A stretch of 64,000 nucleotides of DNA from Actinomadura mexicana (lineage in GTDB: Bacteria > Actinomycetota > Actinomycetes > Streptosporangiales > Streptosporangiaceae), in NCBI RefSeq assembly GCF_900188105.1, contig NZ_FZNP01000019.1, forward strand, positions 1-64,000. Reading direction: 5' to 3'. Below, piece after piece: positions 33,312 through 42,092 of this stretch; the stretch's first letter is position 1, and each line of letters begins with the position of its first letter. The notes beneath the pieces are model-generated. The model ran no database searches and was not told the DNA's origin. It worked only from the letters and a program-made list of their open reading frames with translations. A program made the translations under genes and the position numbers.

Positions 33312-34901
33312 CTACGGACGGAACAGGTCGGCGGCCATGGTGGTGAGGCCGGCGGCGGGACGGACCGGGAAGCCGATCTGTCCCAGGACGTCCCGCCGGA
33401 CGTCGACGCCCGGCGCCACCTCCGTCAGCACGAGTCCTTCGGCGGTCATCTCGAACACGGCGCGTTCGGTGACGACGAGGGCCTGCTGGCCGCGCCGCAG
33501 ACCGGCGCGGACCGCGTAGGTGACGTGGTCGGCCTCGGGCACGAACTTCTGGATCTCGCCTTCCCGCAGGATGCTCAGCCTTCCGCCGTCGCAGGAGACG
33601 TCGAGGCCCCTGGTGGTGAGGGTGCCTCCGAGGACGATCCGCTGCGCGTTGTGCGCGATGTCGACGAATCCGCCGCCGCCCGGGCTCGTGCCCCCGAACC
33701 GGCTGACGTTGACGTTCCCGGCGGCGTCGAGCTGGGCGAAGGAGAGCGCGGCGAGCGCGCAGCCGCCGCCGTCGATGAAGTCGAACTGGTAGGCGCCGTC
33801 GACGAGCGCCTCGGGGGAGTAGTTGGCCGAGAACTGCCAGCCGCCCATGACGACGCCGCCGAAGGAGCCGTGCTCGGTGGTGAAGGTGTAGTCGTCCAGC
33901 CGGCCGTCGGTGAAGGCGCCGTCCTCCGCCATGGCCAGGATCGCGCTCGACGCCGCGCCGAACCCGAGGATCGTGGTCTCAGCCGGGCGGATCTCCCGCG
34001 CGACACGGCGCGCGATGACCTTCCCCGGACCCGATCGCAGGCGCGGCAGGCGCCCGACCGGGTGCGGCACCGGCCGCAGGTAGCCGGGGTCGTTGCGCAC
34101 CTCGGTCCCGATCAGCTCGCCCGCCGCGACGACGACGCGGTCGACGAGCACGCCGGGGACCTGCACCTCGCGCGCGGGCCGGGACCCGCGCGGCACGGTC
34201 CGCGACACCTGCGCGATCACGGTGCCGCCGCTCGCCTTGACGGCGAGGGCGAGGGCGAGCGCGGCGGAGGTGAGCGGCAGGTCCTCGAAGGACAGGTTGC
34301 CCTGGGCGTCGGAGCTGCTGGCCCGGATGATCCCCACGTCCAGCGGCCAGGTGGGGTAGAGCAGGAGCTCCTCGCCGCGGAGCTCGACCACCTCCACCAG
34401 GTCGCCCTTGGCCCGCCCGGTGAGGCGGCCGCCGCCGTGGCGCGGGTCGGCGAAGGTGCCGAGGCCGATGCGGGTGAGGTAGCCCGGGCTCCGCCGCGCG
34501 ACCTCCCGCAGCCAGTGCATGGCGGCGCCGATCGGCCAGCTGTAGGCCTCGACGAGATCGTCGCGGATCAGCTCCGTGAGCGCCGGGCGGGTGCCCGTGC
34601 GCGGATGCCTCGGATTGATGTAGGAGCCGGCGACGATCCGGCGCATCAGCCCCTCGCGGGCCACGCCGTCCATGCCGCCGATGTCCATGGCGTCGCCGGT
34701 GGCGCAGGGGAAGAAGAAGGTCAGGTCCCGGGGGGAGCCGAGCCGCTCGAAGCGCTCGCCGATGGCGCGCAGGACCGCGTCGGGCGTGATCCAGCCGATG
34801 ACGCCGGTGCTCGCGACGGACTGCCCGTCCTCGATGAGGGCCGCCGCGGTCGCCGCGTCACAGACCTTGCCCCCCACGGCAGCAGCCGCGACATCGTCCA
34901 T
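33312..34901 (-). CDS. Family I CoA-transferase
   Basis: A 529-residue protein with both halves of a fused acyl-CoA:carboxylate CoA-transferase (YdiF/propionate CoA-transferase type). The first half contains STGVIGWITPDAVLRAIGERF; the second carries the catalytic-glutamate motif TTEHGSFGGVVMGG, where Glu forms the CoA thioester intermediate. It could activate a short or aromatic carboxylic acid as a CoA ester. It is first in the operon with the O-methyltransferase and P450. The ATG at 34901 is favoured over upstream candidates by fit to the family N-terminus. Confidence 0.88.
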   Translation of the reverse strand: MDDVAAAAVGGKVCDAATAAALIEDGQSVASTGVIGWITPDAVLRAIGERFERLGSPRDLTFFFPCATGDAMDIGGMDGVAREGLMRRIVAGSYINPRHPRTGTRPALTELIRDDLVEAYSWPIGAAMHWLREVARRSPGYLTRIGLGTFADPRHGGGRLTGRAKGDLVEVVELRGEELLLYPTWPLDVGIIRASSSDAQGNLSFEDLPLTSAALALALAVKASGGTVIAQVSRTVPRGSRPAREVQVPGVLVDRVVVAAGELIGTEVRNDPGYLRPVPHPVGRLPRLRSGPGKVIARRVAREIRPAETTILGFGAASSAILAMAEDGAFTDGRLDDYTFTTEHGSFGGVVMGGWQFSANYSPEALVDGAYQFDFIDGGGCALAALSFAQLDAAGNVNVSRFGGTSPGGGGFVDIAHNAQRIVLGGTLTTRGLDVSCDGGRLSILREGEIQKFVPEADHVTYAVRAGLRRGQQALVVTERAVFEMTAEGLVLTEVAPGVDVRRDVLGQIGFPVRPAAGLTTMAADLFRP

Positions 34902-34983
34902 CGCGTCCCCTCGGCGTCGCACCGATCCCGGTCGCCCCGTCGCGGAACTGGTTCCCTCCGCACCGGACGGCCTCGAACATCAA

Positions 34984-35002
34984 TGCTATCAAAAACTATA
35001 GT
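34984..35002 (-). promoter_or_regulatory. 19-bp cluster element before the CoA-transferase operon
   Basis: The minus strand reads ACTATAGTTTTTGATAGCA, one mismatch in the ACTT half, pointing at the CoA-transferase. Confidence 0.65.
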
Positions 35003-35082
35003 TACCGCCCAGATCGGCGGAATGAGTCCCCCCAAGCTTTGTGGGAATCGGCGTTCGCAGTCGGCTTTTGCAACGCGAGGCA

Positions 35083-35101
35083 ATATGTTTTTCTAGTAGC
35101 A
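35083..35101 (+). promoter_or_regulatory. 19-bp cluster element before tldD
   Basis: ATATGTTTTTCTAGTAGCA keeps the spacing and the (A/G)TAGCA end and lies 28 bases before the GTG of tldD. Paired with the element at 34984 it gives two oppositely directed sites in one divergent promoter. Confidence 0.5.
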
Positions 35102-35129
35102 CGTGCTCGGGTGTGGAAAGTGAGGCAGC

Positions 35130-36638
35130 GTGCGACGTGGTCTGGACGCCTCGTTCTCCGCCCTCCCGCTGGACTCCCTGGCCGGTGCGGCCCTCGGCCG
35201 CGCGGCCGAGCTCGGGGCCGGGCACGCGTCCTTCCGCCTCGACCGCGTCCGTACGGCGCGGCTGCTGCTGCGCGACGGCGTCCTCGGCGGCGGACAGGAC
35301 GCCACGGACACGGGACTGGCCGTGCGCCTGTGGCACCGGGGCGTGCCCGGCTTCGCCGCCGCCCCCGAGCTGACGGCGAGCGCCGCCGCCGGAGCCGCCG
35401 AGCAGGCGGTGGCCGTCGCCCGCGCGTGCTCGGCGCTCGGCGGCGGCTCCGGTGAGCCGGTCGGCGAACCGGTCCACCGCGACACGGCGTGGTTCTCGTC
35501 GTACCGGGTCGATCCGTTCGAGGTGCCCGAGGAGGAGCGCATCGCCCTCATGGCAGGCTGGAGCCGCCGGCTGCTGGCCGCGCCGGAGGTCGAGCACGTG
35601 CTGGCCTTCCTCACCGTCGTCCGGGAGAACAAGTACTACGCCGATCTCGCGGGGACGGTGACCGCTCAGCAACGGGTCCGGATCCACCCGCTGTTCTTCG
35701 TCCAGGGGGCGGACCCGCGCGGCGGCGGGACGGCGACCCTGCGAACCCTCGGGCCTCCCACGGCCCGGGGCTGGGAGTACCTCGCCGGCGACGGCTGGGA
35801 CTGGGAGCGCGAGCTGGCCGAGCTGCCCGCGCACCTCGCCGCCAAGCTGCGCGCCCGCCCGGTGCGGCCGGGCCGCTACGACCTGGTCATCGACCCCTCC
35901 AACCTCTGGCTGACCGTTCACGAGTCGGTCGGCCACACCACGGAGATGGACCGCGCGCTGGGCCACGAGGCGTCCTCGACCGGCACGACGTTCCTCACCC
36001 CGGACGGGGTCGGCTCGCACCGGTACGGCTCGCCGCTGATGAACGTCACCGCGGACCGCACGGCCGAACACGGCCTCGCGACGGTCGGCTTCGACGACGA
36101 AGGGGTGGCGGCGCAGTCCTGGAGCCTGGTGCGGGACGGGGTGCTCACCGGCTTCCAGCACGACCGGCGCACCGCGGGCCTGACGGGCCTCGGACGGTCC
36201 AACGGCTGCTCGTTCGCCGAGTCCGCGATGCACGTGCCGCTGCCGCGGATGCCCAACGTCGGGCTCCGTCCCGCGCCCGGCGGCCCGTCCGCCGACGGCC
36301 TCATCGCGGGGATCGAGGACGGCATCTACCTCGTCGGCTCCGACAGCTGGTCCATCGACATGCGGCGCCAGAACTTCCAGATGACCGCCCAGCGATGCCA
36401 TCGGATCCGCAACGGCAGGTTGGACGGTCAACTGAGCGGGGTCGCCTACCAGGCCTCGACCACGGAGTTCTGGTCGGCGCTGACCGCACTCGGCGGGGAG
36501 GCCACCTACCGGCTCTTCGGCGCCGACCTGTGCGGCAAGGGCCAGCCGATGCAGGTGGCCGCGGCCAGCCACGGCTGCCCCGCGGCCGTGTTCAGGGGCA
36601 TCGAGGTCATCGACACCGGCGCGGACGGGCTGCCGTGA
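35130..36638 (+). CDS. tldD: TldD-type metalloprotease homologue
   Basis: A 502-residue TldD-family protein. The zinc motif HESVGHTTE (from H264) fits the HExxxH signature of the active subunit. The C-terminal half carries the conserved SCSFAESAMHVPLP-like segment (GCSFAESAMHVPLPRMPN). TldD works with TldE in a cytosolic heterodimer that cleaves unfolded peptides, as in microcin B17 maturation. Its GTG follows TGAGG. TldE lies next to it, so the whole heterodimer is encoded. TldD/E pairs in natural-product clusters usually process peptides; in an enediyne cluster the substrate is unknown. Confidence 0.9.
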   Translation: MRRGLDASFSALPLDSLAGAALGRAAELGAGHASFRLDRVRTARLLLRDGVLGGGQDATDTGLAVRLWHRGVPGFAAAPELTASAAAGAAEQAVAVARACSALGGGSGEPVGEPVHRDTAWFSSYRVDPFEVPEEERIALMAGWSRRLLAAPEVEHVLAFLTVVRENKYYADLAGTVTAQQRVRIHPLFFVQGADPRGGGTATLRTLGPPTARGWEYLAGDGWDWERELAELPAHLAAKLRARPVRPGRYDLVIDPSNLWLTVHESVGHTTEMDRALGHEASSTGTTFLTPDGVGSHRYGSPLMNVTADRTAEHGLATVGFDDEGVAAQSWSLVRDGVLTGFQHDRRTAGLTGLGRSNGCSFAESAMHVPLPRMPNVGLRPAPGGPSADGLIAGIEDGIYLVGSDSWSIDMRRQNFQMTAQRCHRIRNGRLDGQLSGVAYQASTTEFWSALTALGGEATYRLFGADLCGKGQPMQVAAASHGCPAAVFRGIEVIDTGADGLP

Positions 36639-36707
36639 CCTCCCGGGCGGCGCCGCGCCGGCGCACGGTTCCCGGTCCGCGGGACACGATCGAGGAGGGC
36701 AGCGGAG

Positions 36708-38126
36708 ATCGGTAGCGCAGCACGGCTCGCGGAGCTGGCCGTCCAGGTCGGCAAGGACGCCGACGCCTACGTGGCGATCGTCGACGAGGCCGCCACGGCG
36801 CACGCGCGGTGGGCGGGCAACGCGCTGACGTCGAGCGGTCTCACCGCCGACACGAGGCTGACGGTGATCGCCGTGACCCCGGGGGCCCGCGGCGCCGCGG
36901 CGGGCGTCGTCTCGCACCGCGGCGCGGTGGACGAGGACGCGGTGCGGGCCGTCGTGGCGGCGGCCGAACGCGCCGCGCGCACGGCGACGCCCGCCGCCGA
37001 CGCGCGTCCCCTGCTGACCGGCGGCGACGTGCCGTCCTCGGCGGACTGGGCGGAGCCCGCGCCCGCGGCGTCGGCCGGCGTCCTCGCCCGGTTCGCCGCC
37101 GGCCTCGCCGCGACGTTCGAGCGGGCCCGCGCGGAGCGCCGCCTGCTGTACGGCCACGCCGAGCAGCGGCGGCACGCGAGCTGGCTGGCCTCCTCCACCG
37201 GCCTGCGGTTGCGCCACGTCCAGACCGCGGGCGTCGTGGACCTCACCGCCAAGACCGGGGACGGCGCCGCCTCGACGTGGAGCGGCACCGGGGCGGCCGA
37301 CCTCGGCGAAATCGATCCGCTTCCCCTGTACGAGGGGCTGGGCGAGCGGCTCGACTGGGGACGCAGGCGCGTCGGGCTCCCCGCGGGGCGCTACGAGGTG
37401 CTGCTCTCCCCGTCGTGCGTCGCCGATCTCATGCTGCGGCTGTACCGCGCGGCCGGGGCGAAGGACGCGGTCGACGCGCGCACCGTGTTCCGCGGCCCGG
37501 ACGGCGGGACCCGGATCGGCGAGCGCCTGACCGCCGCGGCGCTCACGCTGCGGAGCGACCCGCACGAGCCGGGCCTGCGGTGCGCGCCGTTCGTCGCCGC
37601 CCGGGGCTCCGCGGACGTCGCGCAGGTGTTCGCCGACACCGTGTCGGTGTTCGACAACGGGTTGCCGCTCTCGGCGACCGAGTGGATCCGCGACGGCGTC
37701 CTCACCGGTCTGGTCCAGACCCGCCACTCCGCCGACCTCACCGGGCTGCCGGTGACGCCGCAGGTCGGCAATCTGGTGCTGGAAGGCCCGGGGGAGGGCC
37801 GGTCGCTTCCCGAGCTGGTCGCGACCACGAGGCGCGGGCTCCTGGTCACCTCGCTCTGGTACGTCCGCGACGTCGACCCCCGGACGCTGCTGCTCACCGG
37901 GCTCACCCGCGACGGCGTCTACCTGGTGGAGGACGGCGAAGTGGTGGGGGAGGCCAACAACTTCCGCTTCAACGAGAGCCCGGTGGACCTGCTGGGCCGG
38001 GTGACGGAGATCGGCCGCACCGAACGAACCCTGCCCCGGGAGAGGGACGACTCCACGCCCCGGACGGCCATGCCCGCGCTCCGGGTGGGCGACTACACGA
38101 TGTCGGCGGTCAGCGAGGCGATCTGA
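36708..38126 (+). CDS. tldE: TldE/PmbA homologue
   Basis: A TldE-like protein of about 472 residues without the HExxxH motif, as expected for the non-catalytic partner. Family segments include VSVFDNGLPLSATEWIRDG and VGEANNFRFNESPVDLLGRV near the C-terminus. The start is odd: homology begins before the first GTG (36771). GAGGAGG at 36692-36698 points to an ATC at 36708 as start, giving the natural N-terminus AARLAELAVQVGKDADAYVA; GTG 36771 would remove it. It overlaps the convergent RmlB gene by 17 bases. The family call is firm; the start is not. Confidence 0.85.
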   Translation: MGSAARLAELAVQVGKDADAYVAIVDEAATAHARWAGNALTSSGLTADTRLTVIAVTPGARGAAAGVVSHRGAVDEDAVRAVVAAAERAARTATPAADARPLLTGGDVPSSADWAEPAPAASAGVLARFAAGLAATFERARAERRLLYGHAEQRRHASWLASSTGLRLRHVQTAGVVDLTAKTGDGAASTWSGTGAADLGEIDPLPLYEGLGERLDWGRRRVGLPAGRYEVLLSPSCVADLMLRLYRAAGAKDAVDARTVFRGPDGGTRIGERLTAAALTLRSDPHEPGLRCAPFVAARGSADVAQVFADTVSVFDNGLPLSATEWIRDGVLTGLVQTRHSADLTGLPVTPQVGNLVLEGPGEGRSLPELVATTRRGLLVTSLWYVRDVDPRTLLLTGLTRDGVYLVEDGEVVGEANNFRFNESPVDLLGRVTEIGRTERTLPRERDDSTPRTAMPALRVGDYTMSAVSEAI

Positions 38127-39123
38127 GCATCGGCCCCGGCCGCTCCCGGAGACCGGCTCTCAGGGGCTCCCACCAGGCGCGGTTCTCGCGGTACCACTCG
38201 ACGGTCGCCTCCAGCCCGTCCTCGAAGCGCACGCGCGGGACGAAACCGAGCCGTTCCTCGATCTTGGTGGTGTCGAGCGCGTACCTGCGGTCGTGCCCCT
38301 GGCGGTCGGGGACGTGGTCGACCGCCTCCCAGCCGGCGCCGCACGCCTCCAGCAGCAGGGCCGTCAGGTCCTCGTTGGACAGTTCCTTCCCACCGCCGAT
38401 GTGGTACACCTCGCCCGGGCGGCCGGACCGCAGCACCAGGTCGAGCGCGCGGCAGTGGTCCGCCACGTGCAGCCAGCCCCGCCGGTGGCGGCCGTCGCCG
38501 TAGAGCGGCACCCGCCGGCCGTCGAGCAGGTTGGTCACGAACAGCGGGATCACCTTCTCCGGGAACTGGTAGTGGCCGTAGTTGTTGGTGCACCGCGTCA
38601 CCATGACCTCGAGGCCGCGGGTCCGGTGCCAGGCCAGCGCCAGCAGGTCCGACCCGGCCTTGGCCGAGGCGTAGGGCCCGTTGGGCAGCAGCGGAGCGTC
38701 CTCCGTCCACGACCCCTCGGCGATCGATCCGTAGACCTCGTCGGTGGACACGTGCACGAACCTGCCGACGCCGTGCCGCTGGGCCGCCTCCAGCATGTTC
38801 TGCGTGCCCAGCACGTTGGTCCGCACGAAGGGCGTGGCGGTGTCGATCGAGCGGTCCACGTGCGATTCGGCGGCGAGATGGACGATCGCGTCCTGCCCGG
38901 CCACGGCCGCGTCGACCGCGTCCGGATCGCAGGTGTCGCCGTGCACGAACCGGTAGCGGGGGTGCCCGGCGACCGGGGCCAGGTTCTGCAGGTTCCCCGA
39001 GTACGTGAGCGCGTCCAGCACGGTGACGTACGCGCCCGCCGTGCCCGGCAGCTCGCCGCGCAGCGCGGCCCGCACGAACTCCGAGCCGATGAAACCGGCG
39101 CCCCCGGTGACCAGGAGTCTCAT
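38110..39123 (-). CDS. rmlB: dTDP-glucose 4,6-dehydratase
   Basis: A 337-residue SDR enzyme that converts dTDP-glucose to dTDP-4-keto-6-deoxyglucose, the branch point for all 6-deoxysugars. The NAD motif is GGAGFIG (7-13), the active-site triad contains T127-D128-E129 (STDEVYG) and the YxxxK pair is Y151/K155. The SAESHVDRS-like segment (AAESHVDRSID) is intact. It follows RmlA in pathway order though the two genes are 27 kb apart. The ATG at 39123 is 90 bases from the acyltransferase stop, probably the same operon. Confidence 0.95.
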   Translation of the reverse strand: MRLLVTGGAGFIGSEFVRAALRGELPGTAGAYVTVLDALTYSGNLQNLAPVAGHPRYRFVHGDTCDPDAVDAAVAGQDAIVHLAAESHVDRSIDTATPFVRTNVLGTQNMLEAAQRHGVGRFVHVSTDEVYGSIAEGSWTEDAPLLPNGPYASAKAGSDLLALAWHRTRGLEVMVTRCTNNYGHYQFPEKVIPLFVTNLLDGRRVPLYGDGRHRRGWLHVADHCRALDLVLRSGRPGEVYHIGGGKELSNEDLTALLLEACGAGWEAVDHVPDRQGHDRRYALDTTKIEERLGFVPRVRFEDGLEATVEWYRENRAWWEPLRAGLRERPGPMLRSPR

Positions 39124-39213
39124 CGCCCCGCCTCCTCGGCGTTCCCTGGTGGTCTCCACGCCCGCGGCGGGCGAGACGTGCCGGGGCATCGTCTCGCCCG
39201 CCGCGGGCGTCGA

Positions 39214-40554
39214 TCAGGCTTGCGCGTCCCGGGGGGCGCGCACCGCGCGCGCCGTGGCGGGCGCCTCGGCGGGGGTGCCGCTGACGGCGACGCTCAGCTC
39301 GACCGGCGCCTTGCCCAGCCGCGGCCGGAGCATGTGGAACGGCTTTTCGACGACGATGTAGCTCGCGTAGCCGACCATCACGCACAGCGCCAGTTCGACG
39401 CCCAGGACTTCCCAGTAGCCGCCGACCTCGGGTGCGAAGAGCGGACCGACGAACTTGGCGTAGATGAAGATGTGCCAGAGGTAGACGCTGTAGGAGATGC
39501 GGCCGAAGAACCGCAGCAACGAGTTGTCCAGCATCGCGCCCGCCAGCCTGAACCGCACCCCCGGCACGGTCAGCGGCGCGAAGACGGCCACGGAGAAGGC
39601 GAGGAAGAGCCAGTAGTCGGCCGCCGCCGCCGGCGCCGCGACGTAGTCCACCAGGCGGTAGTCCGCGAGCGGGGAGAGGCAGGCCAGGACGAAGATGAGG
39701 AGCGCCCCCAGCCAGAGTTTGCCCGGATGCCGGCCGACCAGGCGGTACACCCGCGGCACCGCGTCGGGGCGCGTCTCCGCGGCGGCGGACAGCACGGCCA
39801 GCATCATGCCGACGGAGAGCCAGCCCATGTAGCTCATCGGCCAGAAGTACTGCGTCGGCCACAGCTTCATCGGGTCGTCCCTGAACTGCGGGAAGTGCAG
39901 CCAGGTGAAGAAGCCGAAACCGATGAACACCGGGACGGCCAGCGGCACGAGCAGCCGCCGTATCCGGGCCTCGTGGGTCTCGGCGCGCCGCGCGTACCGG
40001 TGCAGAAGCCATGCGAACAACGGCATGGCCAGGTAGAACAGGAAGTCGTTGGCGTTGCTCCAGGTGTGCATCATCCCCATGGGAATGGCGCCGTGCTCCC
40101 AGATCTGCAGCAGGAGCAGCGGGCGGATCCATTCCCAGGCCCCGTGGACGGTGTCCCGGTTGAGCACGAGGAGAGCGGTGATCGTCAGTACCCAGTAGGC
40201 GGGCAGGATCCGCAGCGCCCGGCGCCAGAGGTAGCGCTTGACGTTCGGCTTCCGTTCGCCGGTGAGCGTGTACAGCGCGAACGCGCGGTACAGCAGGTAG
40301 CCGGTCATCACGAACCAGATCGGGAAGGCGACCGCCACCCGGTTCAGCATGATGGCCCAGATGCCGTTCCCGGTGGAGTGCATGTAGCTCCAGCCCTGCA
40401 CGCTGGTCGCCACTCCGGTGTGGCCGAGGACGACGAGCAGCACGACGGCGCCGCGCAGTCCTTCGAGCTCCGGGATGAACTTCCGGGGCCGGTCCGATGC
40501 GGGATCGGGTGCGGCGGCTCCCACAGCATCCCCGCCGGATGCCTTCGTTACCAT
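39214..40554 (-). CDS. Acyltransferase family 3 membrane protein
   Basis: A 446-residue membrane protein with about ten hydrophobic helices and the acyltransferase-3 signatures: N-terminal FIPELEGLRGAVVLLVVLGHTG with the catalytic His, the R-x10-H family motif region RRALRILPAYWV, and SYSVYLWHIFIY near the C-terminus. Such enzymes O-acylate sugars or macrolides at the membrane, like midecamycin or carbomycin acyltransferases. It is upstream of rmlB on the same strand. It could acylate a sugar of the enediyne during export; substrate unknown. Confidence 0.9.
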   Translation of the reverse strand: MVTKASGGDAVGAAAPDPASDRPRKFIPELEGLRGAVVLLVVLGHTGVATSVQGWSYMHSTGNGIWAIMLNRVAVAFPIWFVMTGYLLYRAFALYTLTGERKPNVKRYLWRRALRILPAYWVLTITALLVLNRDTVHGAWEWIRPLLLLQIWEHGAIPMGMMHTWSNANDFLFYLAMPLFAWLLHRYARRAETHEARIRRLLVPLAVPVFIGFGFFTWLHFPQFRDDPMKLWPTQYFWPMSYMGWLSVGMMLAVLSAAAETRPDAVPRVYRLVGRHPGKLWLGALLIFVLACLSPLADYRLVDYVAAPAAAADYWLFLAFSVAVFAPLTVPGVRFRLAGAMLDNSLLRFFGRISYSVYLWHIFIYAKFVGPLFAPEVGGYWEVLGVELALCVMVGYASYIVVEKPFHMLRPRLGKAPVELSVAVSGTPAEAPATARAVRAPRDAQA

Positions 40555-40934
40555 GGGCGTTCTCCCATCTCGCACGACCCTTGGATTCGACGGGTCGAAG
40601 CAAACAGCGGATCGGATCAGACGGTCCATCGGGGTCGGCCGCGGCCTCGCCCCGGCAGAAGTCGGCCGCGTCACGACGGCGTGCGGGGACGATCAGCAGT
40701 CCGGCGCCGCCGGATGAGGCGGCGCGTTCCCCGTCACCGTGCTGTGCTCACGCGTGGGATGCCGTCGGAGTCAATGACGATCCCCCACCCCCCGGTGTCC
40801 TCGGTGGGGTCACCGAGGATCTGTCGCCGGAAATGCTCGGCGGGTCGTCCGCCGTGGACCGGATCGCCGTCCCGCGCCGATGCGGTACCGCCCTCGGGGC
40901 CATGTGGACCACCTTTACCCGCCAAAGGTCCTAC

Positions 40935-40953
40935 ACTTGAGAAAACGATAGCA
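40935..40953 (+). promoter_or_regulatory. 19-bp cluster element, distal copy
   Basis: ACTTGAGAAAACGATAGCA is a perfect match, about 97 bases before the ketoreductase start. Confidence 0.7.
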
Positions 40954-40996
40954 TTGACGTCGCAGGACGCGATAGTAGGGGACATAGGGGAATCTG

Positions 40997-41015
40997 ACTT
41001 GAATAACTAGTATCG
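40997..41015 (+). promoter_or_regulatory. 19-bp cluster element, proximal copy
   Basis: ACTTGAATAACTAGTATCG has the ACTT half and spacing but a poor second half. It lies 34 bases before the ketoreductase start, 62 bases from the distal copy. Confidence 0.45.
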
Positions 41016-41049
41016 TGAAAAGCCGGTCGAGAGCCTGAGGAGGCGGTCG

Positions 41050-42051
41050 ATGCCCCATCCCGTAGAGTTCCGCGCGTCGCTGGGTTCCACCGGTCTGCGG
41101 ACCAGCCGCCTCGGCCTCGGCACCGTGAACTTCGGCGGCCGTGTCGACGGGGCGGACGCGTACCGCCTCATGGACCACGCGCTGGCGAGCGGCATCGACC
41201 TCGTCGACACCGCAGACATCTACGGCTGGCGCGTCTACAAGGGCCACACCGAAGAGGTGATCGGGAACTGGCTCGCGGCGCGTCCGGGCCGCCGGGACGA
41301 GGTCGTCGTGGCCACCAAGGTCGGGGGCCCGATGAGCGACGACCCGGACGACCGCGGCCTGTCGGCGCGGCACATCGTCGCGGCGTGCGAGGCGTCCCTG
41401 CGCCGGCTGAACACCGACCGGATCGACCTGTACCAGATGCACCAGGTGGACCGGTCGGTCCCCTGGGACGAGATCTGGTCGGCCATGGAACTGCTGATCG
41501 GCCAGGGCAAGATCCGCCACGTCGGCTCGTCCAACTTCGCCGGCTGGGACATCGCCCTGGCCCAGGAGGCCGCCGCCCGCCGCCGCGTCCCGGGGCTGGC
41601 CTCGGAACAGTGCGTCTACAACCTCGTCACCCGGCACGCGGAGCTCGAGGTGATCCCCGCGGCGACCGCTCTCGGGCTCGGGGTGCTGGTCTGGTCGCCC
41701 CTGCACGGCGGCCTGCTCGGCGGCGTGCTGCGCAAGAAGGCGGAGGGAACCGCGGTCAAGTCCGCGCAGGGGCGCGCGGTCGACGCGCTGAAGGAGCACG
41801 AGGCCGCCATCGCCGACTACGAGCGGTTCTGCGCGGACATCGGGCGGGACCCCGCGGAGGTCGGCCTCGCCTGGACGCTGTCCAGGCCGGGGGTGACCGG
41901 AGTCCTCATCGGCCCGCGCACCCCCGGCCACGTCGACGGCGCGCTCAGGGCACTCGACAAGCCCCTGACCGAGGAGGAGGCCGACCGGCTGGACGCCCTC
42001 TTCCCGCCCATCGGCCGCGGCGGACCGGCACCCGCCGCGTGGATGAGCTGA
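41050..42051 (+). CDS. Aldo/keto reductase, NDP-hexose 3-ketoreductase type
   Basis: A 333-residue aldo/keto reductase barrel. The tetrad is D53 and Y58 (DTADIYG), K90 (VVATKVGG) and H131 (QMHQVD). Similar enzymes in deoxysugar clusters reduce the 3-keto group made by the 2,3-dehydratase, and a 2,3-dehydratase is encoded nearby at 43730. The pair would yield 2-deoxysugars. GAGGAGG precedes the ATG at 41050, and it is followed after 41 bases by the TylF-type gene. Another reduction (C-4) remains possible. Confidence 0.85.
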   Translation: MPHPVEFRASLGSTGLRTSRLGLGTVNFGGRVDGADAYRLMDHALASGIDLVDTADIYGWRVYKGHTEEVIGNWLAARPGRRDEVVVATKVGGPMSDDPDDRGLSARHIVAACEASLRRLNTDRIDLYQMHQVDRSVPWDEIWSAMELLIGQGKIRHVGSSNFAGWDIALAQEAAARRRVPGLASEQCVYNLVTRHAELEVIPAATALGLGVLVWSPLHGGLLGGVLRKKAEGTAVKSAQGRAVDALKEHEAAIADYERFCADIGRDPAEVGLAWTLSRPGVTGVLIGPRTPGHVDGALRALDKPLTEEEADRLDALFPPIGRGGPAPAAWMS

Positions 42052-42092
42052 CCCGCCTTGACACGATCTCTGCCGCCGGGAGGACGAGACAG

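Larger units (their letters stand above)
40555..41049. other. Divergent promoter region without a gene
   Basis: About 495 bases between the acyltransferase and the ketoreductase. The right half holds two elements, at 40935 and 40997, pointing to the ketoreductase. The left 350 bases contain neither a clear gene nor an element for the acyltransferase operon. Confidence 0.5.
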
